Source: Micromonospora globbae (GTDB taxonomy: Bacteria; Actinomycetota; Actinomycetes; Mycobacteriales; Micromonosporaceae). From it: a DNA stretch of 64,000 bases. This document shows positions 46,768 to 54,601 of this stretch, in pieces (position 1 is the stretch's first letter; every line of letters starts with the position of its first letter). The stretch is taken from contig NZ_RAQQ01000005.1 in NCBI RefSeq assembly GCF_003610785.1, positions 124,001 through 188,000 on the forward strand, given 5' to 3'. Position numbers and translations under genes: made by a program. The notes beneath the pieces are model-generated. The model had not been told where the DNA came from. It was given only the letters and a program-made list of their open reading frames with translations, and made no database searches.

Positions 46768-47661
46768 ATGACTGCTATCTCCGCCTCCGCGCTGGTGAAG
46801 ACCTTCGGCAGGGTTCGCGCACTCGATGGACTGGATCTGCACGTGGACGTCGGCGAGGTGCACGGTTTCCTGGGCCCCAACGGCTCCGGGAAGTCCACCA
46901 CCATCCGGGTCCTGCTGGGGTTGCTGCGGGCGGACGCCGGGTCGGTCAGCCTGCTCGGCGGCCCCTGGCGGGACGCCGTGGACCTGCACCGGCGCCTGGC
47001 GTACGTGCCGGGCGACGTGAACCTGTGGCCGAACCTGACCGGCGGTGAGGCGATCGACCTGTTCGGGTCGCTCCGGGGCGGCCTGGACCGGCGCCGCCGG
47101 GACGACCTGATCCAGCGGTTCCAGCTCGATCCCTCGAAGCGGGCGCGCACGTACTCGAAGGGGAACCGGCAGAAGGTCGCGATCGTCGCCGCCTTCGCCT
47201 CCGACGTGGAGCTCTACATCCTCGACGAGCCGACCTCCGGGCTCGACCCGCTCATGGAGGCGGCCTTCCAGGAGTGCGTACGCGAGGTGAAGAGCCAGGG
47301 CCGCACGGTCCTGCTCTCCAGCCACATCTTCTCTGAGGTGGAGGCGCTGTGCGACCGGGTGAGCATCATCCGGCAGGGCCGGACAGTGGAGAGCGGCACC
47401 CTCGCCGAGCTGCGGCATCTGACCCGCACCTCGGTCTCGGTGGACACCGCGCGTCCCATCACCGGGCTGGCGGAGCTGCCCGGCGTGTACGACGCCGTCG
47501 TGTCCACCACCCACGCGACGTTCGCCGTGGACACGGCCGACCTGAACCGGGTGCTGGAGTACCTGACCCGGTTCGACGTACGCGCCCTCGCCAGCGCCCC
47601 GCCGTCGCTGGAGGAACTCTTCCTGCGCCATTACGGCGACGAACTGGTGGGTGTCCGGTGA
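46768..47661 (+). CDS. ABC transporter ATP-binding protein
   Basis: A 297-residue ATPase subunit of a DrrA-like exporter. Walker A is [13 protein letters not shown] (Lys42). The signature loop reads [10 protein letters not shown] in place of LSGGQ, as in many antibiotic-export ATPases. Walker B is [17 protein letters not shown], followed by the H-loop in [15 protein letters not shown]-terminal DUF4162-like extension ([16 protein letters not shown] and on) follows. The stop overlaps the GTG of the permease. A palindromic operator and leaderless start lie upstream. Confidence 0.94.
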   Translation: MTAISASALVKTFGRVRALDGLDLHVDVGEVHGFLGPNGSGKSTTIRVLLGLLRADAGSVSLLGGPWRDAVDLHRRLAYVPGDVNLWPNLTGGEAIDLFGSLRGGLDRRRRDDLIQRFQLDPSKRARTYSKGNRQKVAIVAAFASDVELYILDEPTSGLDPLMEAAFQECVREVKSQGRTVLLSSHIFSEVEALCDRVSIIRQGRTVESGTLAELRHLTRTSVSVDTARPITGLAELPGVYDAVVSTTHATFAVDTADLNRVLEYLTRFDVRALASAPPSLEELFLRHYGDELVGVR

Positions 47662-48710
47662 GCACCGCCTACACGGGCAGCGGCCGGCTCGCCCGCCTCG
47701 CGCTGCGGCGCGACCGCGTACAGCTGCCGGTCTGGATCCTGAGCACCGTCGCGCTCGGCGCGTTCGCCGGCTCGGCGACCGACTCGCAGTACCCCACAGA
47801 GGCCGACCGCCTGGCCGTCCTGCGCGTGGCCGTCGAGACGCCCGGACTGCTGATGTTCCGGGCCGCGCCCACCGGCACCAGCGACGGCCAGATGACCGCC
47901 TTCGGGATCCTGGCGTTCCTGGCCCTGATGGCGGGCTTCATGAGCACCCTCGCCGTCGTCCGGCACACCCGTCAGAACGAGGAGACCGGGCGTGCCGAGA
48001 TGATCGGCGCGACGGCCGTCGGCCGGCACGCGAACCTGAGTGCCGCCCTGACGGTCGTGGTCGGCGCCAACGTCGTGCTCGCCGCGCTGATCGGGCTCGC
48101 CTTCACGGGCAACGGCCTGCCAGCGGCCGGTTCCTTCGCGGCCGGTGCCGGGGTCGGTGCCGCCGGCATCGCCTTCGCCGGGGTCGCGGCCGTCGCGGCG
48201 CAGCTGACCCAGGGAGCGCGGGCCGCCAACGGGATCGCCGCCACGGTGGTCGGCGTCGCCTACCTGCTCCGCGGCCTCGCCGACGTCTTCGGCGAGGTCC
48301 AGCCGGACGGTTACACCATGACCAGCGCCTGGCCCTCCTGGCTCTCCCCGATCGGCTGGACCATGCAGATGCGGCCCTTCGCGGGCGACCGGTGGTGGGT
48401 CCTCGTGCTCCCGGTCGCGCTCTTCGCGGTCCTGACGGCCGCGTCCTTCGCCCTGACCGCGCGGCGGGACGTGGGCATGGGCCTGCTCGCGGACCGCCCC
48501 GGACCGGCCCGCGCGTCCGCCGCGCTGCTCAGCCCGCTCGGACTGGCCTGGCGGCTGCAACGCGGCACGGTGCTCGGCTGGACCGTCACGATCACGGCGT
48601 TCGGGCTGCTCGTCGGCTCGATCGCCAACGCCGTCGCCGACGAGCTGGCGACGAACGAGAACGTCACGGGGAGGCTCGACGACCTCGCCGGTGGCGGGGG
48701 CACGCGGTGA
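47658..48710 (+). CDS. ABC-2 type permease, N-terminal part of a split gene
   Basis: A 350-residue membrane protein that is the first two-thirds of a drug-exporter permease normally about 530-540 residues. Helices include [39 protein letters not shown] and [19 protein letters not shown], with [25 protein letters not shown] as the typical cytoplasmic repeat. It ends abruptly after [13 protein letters not shown]. The rest of the family continues in another frame directly after (next entry). The frame changes near the run of five G at 48696-48700. It starts with GTGA overlapping the ATPase stop. Confidence 0.85.
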   Translation: MSTAYTGSGRLARLALRRDRVQLPVWILSTVALGAFAGSATDSQYPTEADRLAVLRVAVETPGLLMFRAAPTGTSDGQMTAFGILAFLALMAGFMSTLAVVRHTRQNEETGRAEMIGATAVGRHANLSAALTVVVGANVVLAALIGLAFTGNGLPAAGSFAAGAGVGAAGIAFAGVAAVAAQLTQGARAANGIAATVVGVAYLLRGLADVFGEVQPDGYTMTSAWPSWLSPIGWTMQMRPFAGDRWWVLVLPVALFAVLTAASFALTARRDVGMGLLADRPGPARASAALLSPLGLAWRLQRGTVLGWTVTITAFGLLVGSIANAVADELATNENVTGRLDDLAGGGGTR

Positions 48711-49276
48711 TGGACACGTTCTTCGCCGCGATGCTGACGACCATCGGTGTGCTGGTCGCCGGGTACCTGGTCCAGACGCTGCTCCGGGCCCGGGCCGAGG
48801 AGTCGAGCGGGCGGGCCGAGGCGGTGCTCGCCACCGCGACCGGCCGGCTGGCCTGGTTGGGCGGGCACCTCGTGGTCGCTACGGCGGGCGCCGTGGCCAT
48901 GCTCGGGCTCGCGGCGGTCTCGATCGGCCTGGTGTACGGCGCGAGCGCGGGCGATCCCGCCGCCCAGGTCCGGCACCTGGCCGGCACGGCGTACCTCCAG
49001 CTGCCGGCGGTGCTGATCCTCGCCGGCCTCGCCGTGGCGCTCTTCGGGCTCGTGCCGCGGCTGTCGGTCGGGCTGGCCTGGTCCGGCTTCGTCCTCGGCC
49101 CGTACGGGTCGCTGCTCGGCGTGCCCGAGGCGGTCCGGGACGTCTCGCCGTTCAGTCACGTCCCGGCGGTGCCGGCCGACGCCACGCTGGCGCCGATGGC
49201 GGTGATGTCCGTCCTCGCGCTCGCACTCGGCGCCACGGGGCTGACCCTCTTCCGCCGACGTAACCTCGCCTCATGA
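48710..49276 (+). CDS. ABC-2 type permease, C-terminal part of a split gene
   Basis: A 188-residue frame that continues the permease: [57 protein letters not shown] repeats the helix-plus-EETGRAE pattern of the first half, and the end is TGLTLFRRRNLAS. It begins with ATG overlapping the TGA of the previous frame (TGATG), so reinitiation could supply it as a separate subunit. Otherwise the gene is broken by a frameshift or a sequencing error. Family members are normally one chain. Confidence 0.75.
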   Translation: MDTFFAAMLTTIGVLVAGYLVQTLLRARAEESSGRAEAVLATATGRLAWLGGHLVVATAGAVAMLGLAAVSIGLVYGASAGDPAAQVRHLAGTAYLQLPAVLILAGLAVALFGLVPRLSVGLAWSGFVLGPYGSLLGVPEAVRDVSPFSHVPAVPADATLAPMAVMSVLALALGATGLTLFRRRNLAS

Positions 49277-49397
49277 TCCAAGCTCCCCTGTCCGCGGCGC
49301 GGCCGGCTCGCCGGCCGCGCCGTCGGGTCGGCGGGCGGTGGGACGCCGCACCGGGCGATCGTTACAGGGACTTCAGAACGTGGTGAAAGATAGGACG

Positions 49398-49886
49398 ATG
49401 CAGCCGCCAGGTCACCGCGACGAGGAAGCCGTACGCCGCTTCATCGAGCACTTCGCTCTCACGTTCAGCGACATGGGCGTACCGAGGATGCCCTCCCGGG
49501 TGCTCGCGGCGCTGCTGGTCGCCGAGGACACCGGGATGACCGCGGCGCAGATCAGCGAGCGCCTCGGGGTCAGCCCGGCCGCCGTCTCCGGCGCGGTGCG
49601 CTACCTGATCCACGTGGGCATGGCCGTACGCGAGCCCGCGCCCGGCTCCCGCCGGGACCTCTACAAGGCGGCCGAGTCCCGCACGTACACCGCGATGATC
49701 CGCAGCGGGATCTACACGAGGTTCGCCGACGTCGTGCACGAGGGCGTGGTGGCCGTCGGCGACGAGACGTCGCAGGCCGGCGCGCGCCTCGCCGAGCTGC
49801 GGGACTTCTTCCTCTTCGTCCAGGAGGAGATGAGCGCCGCCGCGGACCGCTGGGAGAAGATGCGCCAGGAGCGGCACGGCGGCTGA
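49398..49886 (+). CDS. MarR/GbsR-family transcriptional regulator
   Basis: A 162-residue winged-helix regulator. The core MPSRVLAALLVAEDTGMTAAQISERLGVSPAAVSGAVRYLIHVGMAVREPAPGSRRDLYKA (about residues 29-89) matches GbsR/MarR proteins that sit beside ABC-2 exporters in actinomycetes. A helical C-terminal domain ends in VQEEMSAAADRWEKMRQERHGG. I used the ATG; two GTG codons 15-18 bases upstream are alternatives. It probably controls the preceding transporter through the palindrome at 46729. Confidence 0.88.
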   Translation: MQPPGHRDEEAVRRFIEHFALTFSDMGVPRMPSRVLAALLVAEDTGMTAAQISERLGVSPAAVSGAVRYLIHVGMAVREPAPGSRRDLYKAAESRTYTAMIRSGIYTRFADVVHEGVVAVGDETSQAGARLAELRDFFLFVQEEMSAAADRWEKMRQERHGG

Positions 49887-49895
49887 CCGCCCCGG

Positions 49896-49997
49896 GGGCG
49901 TCCCGGACAGCCCCGGGCGGAGCGCGTGCCGGGCGGTGCGCGTCCCGGACAGCCCCGGCGGAGCGCGTCCTGGACGGTGCCGGGCGGTGCGCGCCCC
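49896..49997. repeat. GC-rich direct repeats downstream of the MarR gene
   Basis: GTCCCGGACAGCCCCGG and GGAGCGCGT occur twice, with units starting near 49900 and 49942, and GCCGGGCGGTGCGCG occurs twice (near 49928 and 49978). They fill the gap between the convergent MarR and topoisomerase genes and may help terminate transcription. Confidence 0.6.
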
Positions 49998-50008
49998 GCC
50001 GTGGCGTC

Positions 50009-52834
50009 CTACTCGGTCGCGGTCGTGGCCTTCCGGGGCGCCGCCTTCTTGGCGGGCGCGGCCTTGGCCGTCGTGGCCTTCCGCGTCCCCGTCGACTTGG
50101 TCGCCGCCGCGGTCTTCTTCGCCGCCGTCGACTTCGCCGCGGTCTTCTTGGCCGGCGCCTTCTTGGCCGCCGCCTTCTTGCGCGGCGCCGGACCCTTGGC
50201 CCGCTTCTCGGCGAGCATCTCGGAGGCCTCCTCGATGGTCAGCGCCTCCGGGGTCTGGCCCCGCCGCAGCGACGCGTTGGTCTCCCCGTCGGTGACGTAC
50301 GGGCCGAAGCGGCCGTCCTTGATGACCAGGGGCTTCTCCGTCAGCGGGTCGACGCCCAGCTCCCGCAGCGGCGGCGCGGCGGCCCGCCGCTGGCGGGTCT
50401 TCGGAGCGGCCAGCAGCGCCAGCGCCTCGTCCAGCGTGACGGTGAACATCTTCTCTTCCGAGTCCAGCGAGCGGAACTCGTCACCGCGCTTGACGTACGG
50501 GCCGTAGCGGCCGTTGTTGGCGACCACCTCGTTGCCCTCGGGATCGGTGCCGATCAGGCGGGGCAGGCTGAGCAGCTGCAACGCCTGGTCGAGGGTGAGC
50601 GTGTCGGGCGACTGCGAGCGCAGCAGCGAGGAGCGCCGCTCGCCGCTGGACACGTACGGGCCGAACCGGCCGGACTTGAGCAGGATCGGCTCGCCCGTGG
50701 CCGGGTCGTCGCCGAGCTTGCGCTCGCCGCCCCCGCCGAGGAACAGCTCGTGCACCTTCTCCGGGGTCAGCTCGTCCGGCGCCAGGCCCTCGGGGATCGG
50801 CGCGCGGTCGCCGTGGGCGCCGCCCTCCTCGCCCTCGGCCGGGGGCGCGGCCTCCTCGCCCGGCACCCGCCGTTCCAGGTACGGGCCGTACCGGCCGACC
50901 CGGACCACCACCTCCCGACCCTCGTCGTCGGTGAAGAGCGGGATCGAGTTGACGCTGCGCGCGTCGATCTCGCTGAGGTTCTCGGTGACCAGCTTCTTCA
51001 GGCCCCCGGCGTGGGCGATGGCCTGGTCGCCGGTGCCGTTCGTGCTGCCGAAGTAGAAGGAGGTGAGGAAGTCGACGGCCGCGTGGTCGCCGCCGGCGAT
51101 CTCGTCCAGCTCGTTCTCCATGCTGGCCGTGAAGTCGTAGTCGATGAGGCGCGGGTAGTGCCGCTCCATCAGCCCGATCACGGCGAACGCCAGGAAGGAC
51201 GGGATCATCGCCTGGCCGCGCTTGAAGACGTAGCCGCGGTCCTGGATGGTCTGCATGATCGACGCGTACGTCGACGGGCGGCCGATGCCCAGCTCCTCCA
51301 GCGCCTTGACCAGCGACGCCTCGGTGTAGCGGGCCGGCGGCTGGGTGTGGTGCCCCTGCGCGGCCAGCTCCTCGGCGGTCAGCGGCTGGTCCTTCACGAG
51401 CGTGGGCAGCCGCCGCTCGGCGTCCTCGGCCTCGGCGTTCTCGTCGTCGCTCGACTCGACGTACGCCCGCAGGAAGCCCGGGTCGGTGATCGTCTTGCCG
51501 GTGGCGCCGAAGTCGACCTCCTCGCCCGTGGAGGAGAGCGCACGGATGCGCACCGACACGCTGGAGCCCACCGCGTCGGTCATCTGCGAGGCGATGGTGC
51601 GCCGCCAGATCAGCTCGTAGAGCTTGAACTCCTCGGCCGACAGCTCCTTGGCCACGTCACCGGGGGTACGGAAGTTGTCCCCCGCCGGGCGGATCGCCTC
51701 GTGCGCCTCCTGCGCGTTCTTCACCTTGCCGGTGTAGCGGCGCGGCTCCGGCGGCACGCTGCGCTCGCCGTACAACTCGACGATCTGCCGGCGGGCCGCC
51801 GCGATGGCGGTCTCCGACAGGTTCACCGAGTCGGTACGCATGTAGGTGATGTAGCCGTTCTCGTAGAGCCGCTGCGCGGTGCGCATCGTCTGCTGCGACG
51901 AGAACCGCAGCTTGCGGGCCGCCTCCTGCTGGAGCGTGGAGGTGATGAACGGCGCGTACGGGCGACGGCGGTAGGGCTTCTCCTCGACGCGCGTGACGGT
52001 GAAGGGACGGCCGTCCAGGCGGGCGGCCAGCCCCCGGGCGCCGCTCTCGTCCAGGTGCACCACCCCGGCGCCGGGCCGCACCCGGCCGGTGGTCGGCTCG
52101 AAGTCCTTGCCGGTGGCGATCCGGTCGCCGTTCAGGGCGATCAGGGTCGCGTTGAAGGTACGCGGGCCCTCGCCGGCGTTCTGGACGGCCAGCGTGGCGA
52201 GGATGTCCCAGTACTCGGCGGTGCGGAAGGCCATCCGCTGGCGCTCCCGCTCGACGACGATCCGGGTCGCCACCGACTGCACCCGGCCCGCCGACAGCTT
52301 CGGCATGACCTTCTTCCACAGCACCGGGGAGACCTCGTAGCCGTACAGCCGGTCGAGGATGCGCCGTGCCTCCTGCGCGTCGACCAGGTCGCGGTCGATC
52401 TCGCGCGGGTTGGCCACGGCCGCCTGGATGGCCGGCTTGGTGATCTCGTGGAAGACCATCCGCTTGACCGGCACCTTGGGCTTGAGCGTCTCCACGAGGT
52501 GCCAGGCGATGGCCTCGCCCTCGCGGTCCTCGTCCGTCGCCAGGAGGATCTCGTCGACCTCCTTGGCGAGCTTGCTCAGCTTGCTGATCTGCTGCTTCCG
52601 GTCCGGAGAGACCACGTAGAGGGCGTGGAAGCCGTTGTCGACGTCCACCCCGAGCCGCGCCCACGGCTCACCCTTGTACTTGGCCGGTACGTCGGCGGCG
52701 TTGCGCGGAAGGTCCCGGACGTGGCCGAAGCTCGCCTCCACGACGTACCCCGGGCCCAGGTAGCCCGAGATCGTCTTGGCCTTCGCCGGTGACTCGACGA
52801 TGACCAGACGGGTGGTTCCCGCGTTGCTCGGCAC
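50009..52834 (-). CDS. topA: DNA topoisomerase I
   Basis: A 941-residue type IA topoisomerase that relaxes negative supercoils. The Toprim domain begins TRLVIVESPAKAKTISGYLG and includes LATDEDREGEAIAWHL. The catalytic tyrosine lies in NGYITYMRTDSVNLS. Instead of zinc fingers the C-terminus has four repeats of the GRFGPYVSSGE kind (GRYGPYLERR, GRFGPYV, GRYGPYVKRG, GRFGPYVTDG). It then ends in a lysine/alanine tail (AAAKKAPAKKTAAKS), as in mycobacterial and streptomycete enzymes. GGGAGAG precedes the GTG at 4 bases. It is essential in related species. Confidence 0.97.
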   Translation of the reverse strand: MPSNAGTTRLVIVESPAKAKTISGYLGPGYVVEASFGHVRDLPRNAADVPAKYKGEPWARLGVDVDNGFHALYVVSPDRKQQISKLSKLAKEVDEILLATDEDREGEAIAWHLVETLKPKVPVKRMVFHEITKPAIQAAVANPREIDRDLVDAQEARRILDRLYGYEVSPVLWKKVMPKLSAGRVQSVATRIVVERERQRMAFRTAEYWDILATLAVQNAGEGPRTFNATLIALNGDRIATGKDFEPTTGRVRPGAGVVHLDESGARGLAARLDGRPFTVTRVEEKPYRRRPYAPFITSTLQQEAARKLRFSSQQTMRTAQRLYENGYITYMRTDSVNLSETAIAAARRQIVELYGERSVPPEPRRYTGKVKNAQEAHEAIRPAGDNFRTPGDVAKELSAEEFKLYELIWRRTIASQMTDAVGSSVSVRIRALSSTGEEVDFGATGKTITDPGFLRAYVESSDDENAEAEDAERRLPTLVKDQPLTAEELAAQGHHTQPPARYTEASLVKALEELGIGRPSTYASIMQTIQDRGYVFKRGQAMIPSFLAFAVIGLMERHYPRLIDYDFTASMENELDEIAGGDHAAVDFLTSFYFGSTNGTGDQAIAHAGGLKKLVTENLSEIDARSVNSIPLFTDDEGREVVVRVGRYGPYLERRVPGEEAAPPAEGEEGGAHGDRAPIPEGLAPDELTPEKVHELFLGGGGERKLGDDPATGEPILLKSGRFGPYVSSGERRSSLLRSQSPDTLTLDQALQLLSLPRLIGTDPEGNEVVANNGRYGPYVKRGDEFRSLDSEEKMFTVTLDEALALLAAPKTRQRRAAAPPLRELGVDPLTEKPLVIKDGRFGPYVTDGETNASLRRGQTPEALTIEEASEMLAEKRAKGPAPRKKAAAKKAPAKKTAAKSTAAKKTAAATKSTGTRKATTAKAAPAKKAAPRKATTATE

Positions 52835-53249
52835 GTCTCTCCCTGACCTCACTCCTGCTCGTGACCGCTCGGTACCCGTTTCCGGCCGTGTTCGACCCGC
52901 CCGGACCCCGGCGGCCCGGATGTCCAACGTAACGCGCCGTCCGCGTTTCGGGTTTCGCGGGCGGCAAACCGCCCCGGCAGGGGTGGATCTGCCGGACGGC
53001 GCCACCGTACACCGTGGGTAGGCCCCCGAGCGGGCCACTGTGATGATGGCGGACCCTCGGCCGAGGTCCCGACTGCCCGTTTTCCGCCGGTATCGTCCCG
53101 GTCGTTGTCCGCGACCGGACAGCAGGTTCCCCGGTCACCGCCAGGGCTGCCGTCGGTGTCGGGCCCGCCTGCCGCGCCGGTCGGGTCGTCACGGCCAGGC
53201 CGGCGGCCCGGCGGGCGCGTCACGGCCAGGCCGGCGGCGGCCGGGCGCG
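52835..53249. other. topA upstream region with GTCACGGCCAGGCCGGCGG repeats
   Basis: The 415 bases upstream of topA carry no supported gene. Reading leftward, TGTACGGTGG near 53010 and GTTACGTTGGAC near 52930 could be promoter parts, but neither is a clear match. At the right end GTCACGGCCAGGCCGGCGG occurs three times, starting at 53188, 53219 and 53249; the last copy runs into the 3' end of the next gene. Confidence 0.6.
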
Positions 53250-53966
53250 TCACGGCCAGGCCGGCGGTGGCGCGGCGGCCGGGCGGTCGCCCACCAGCTC
53301 GGCGAGCCGGCGCAACCGGCGGCGCCCGGTGATCCGGTACGCCGGCCCGCCGGCGTCCGGGCCGACGAGGTCACCGGCGAGTCCGACCGCGGCCAGCGCC
53401 CGGCCGACCGGCTCCCAGCAGTGGTGATCGGCGGCACCCAGCCGCAGCAGGAACCCGGGCGGCTCGGCGACCCCGGCGGCGGCCAGCCAGAGCCGCAGCC
53501 GCCGGCCGGTGAGGTGGAAGCCGGCCGGCGGCCGCTTGGCCACCCCGTCCAGCCAGGCCACCGCGAGGGGCTTCAACGTCCGGGTGTACGACGTGCGCAC
53601 CGCGTGCCGCTCGTCGTCGGTGGGCTCCCAGGTCGCCGACAGCCCCCGCTGACCCAGCTCGGACACGAGGACGTGCACCCGCCAGGCGGCGTCCACCACG
53701 ACCGAGAGCCGCGCCGTGCCGCCCATGCGGACCACCTCGGCGGGGCCGGCGAGCAGCCCCGCGAGATCGGCCACGGACGGGTCGGCCGTCTCGGCGCCGA
53801 AGAAGACGAGTTGCCGTCCGGCCTCCTCCGGCCCCTCCGCGCGGACGGCGGCGGCCGGTCCCCGGGCGGATCGCGTCACGACGTCCGGCGGGGCGGTGTC
53901 GGGCACCGGGAAGAGCGCCGGGAGCGGGTCCGCCCCCGACGGTCCGTCGAGCCCGTTCAATGGCAC
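53250..53966 (-). CDS. Conserved actinobacterial hypothetical protein
   Basis: A 238-residue protein found, from memory, near topA in related actinomycetes; no family name is certain. It is soluble, with a Pro-rich N-terminus. The central part (SVVVDAAWRVHVLVSELGQRGLSATWEPTDDERHAVRTSYTRTLKPLAVAWLDGVAKRPP) and the C-terminal GRRLRLWLAAAGVAEPPGFLLRLG look like two small domains. Its start overlaps the end of the lipoprotein gene upstream by 10 bases. The last bases are part of the 53188-53249 repeat, so the C-terminal PPPAWP is probably recently derived. Confidence 0.75.
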   Translation of the reverse strand: MPLNGLDGPSGADPLPALFPVPDTAPPDVVTRSARGPAAAVRAEGPEEAGRQLVFFGAETADPSVADLAGLLAGPAEVVRMGGTARLSVVVDAAWRVHVLVSELGQRGLSATWEPTDDERHAVRTSYTRTLKPLAVAWLDGVAKRPPAGFHLTGRRLRLWLAAAGVAEPPGFLLRLGAADHHCWEPVGRALAAVGLAGDLVGPDAGGPAYRITGRRRLRRLAELVGDRPAAAPPPAWP

Positions 53967-54499
53967 TCCGGCACCTCGTCGAAGGCCCGTTTCAGCTCCT
54001 CCGAGTTGAGCCGGCTCGTGTCCAGCCCGCTGGCGTCGTACTCCTTGTTCAGCGCCTCCACGGCGGCCCGGACACCGTCGTAGAACTCGGTGGGCTCGCC
54101 GGTGTCCAGCCCGTCGATGGCGTCACCCGCGCGACCGTACGCGTCGCGCATCTTCGCCAGCGTGCTGCGGAAACCCGCCGAGATCTCCTCGCCGTGCTCG
54201 GTCTCCGGCACTCCGGCCTCCTCGACCTTGCGCCGGGCCGTCTCGCTGGCCTGCTCGGCGCCCTCGAAGAGACGCACCAGGTTCTCCTTGGCCTGCGCGG
54301 GAGTGGTCTGCGCGGTCATCTGCTGGTCGGTGCTGCTGGTCAGCCTGCTGATCTCCGACCGCCACGGTGCGAGCGCCGAGCAGACCGAGGCCGCCCAGGC
54401 ACGGGGACTGGGCCCGCCGCCACAGCCGGCGACGACCAGGGTGAGCGTGGCCAGGACCACCGTGAGCTTTCCGACGGCAGTCGCCCGGCACGTACGCAT
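53957..54499 (-). CDS. Lipoprotein, helical
   Basis: A 180-residue predicted lipoprotein. The N-terminal signal MRTCRATAVGKLTVVLATLTLVVAGCGGG carries the lipobox VVAGC. The mature part is helical (EISRLTSSTDQQMTAQ, KENLVRLFEGAEQASETARRKVEEAG, EEISAGFRSTLAKMRDAYGRAGDAID). No family is recognised, though the pattern resembles extracytoplasmic four-helix proteins common in actinomycetes. TACGCT lies 7 bases before the ATG, which suggests a leaderless message. It overlaps the hypothetical gene downstream. Confidence 0.82.
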   Translation of the reverse strand: MRTCRATAVGKLTVVLATLTLVVAGCGGGPSPRAWAASVCSALAPWRSEISRLTSSTDQQMTAQTTPAQAKENLVRLFEGAEQASETARRKVEEAGVPETEHGEEISAGFRSTLAKMRDAYGRAGDAIDGLDTGEPTEFYDGVRAAVEALNKEYDASGLDTSRLNSEELKRAFDEVPECH

Positions 54500-54601
54500 G
54501 CGTTGCAGCGTACGACCTTCACCGGACGCCGGCACCGCTCAGGTTTGCGCGGAGGCCCCGGCCGGCGACGGACGCCAGCCGGGGCCCCGGTGCGGTACGG
54601 G

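Noticed and set aside
48690..48715. Programmed ribosomal frameshift in the permease
   Set aside because: A G-run is present, but no recognised slippery heptamer with a downstream structure can be shown; error, breakage or reinitiation are equally likely.
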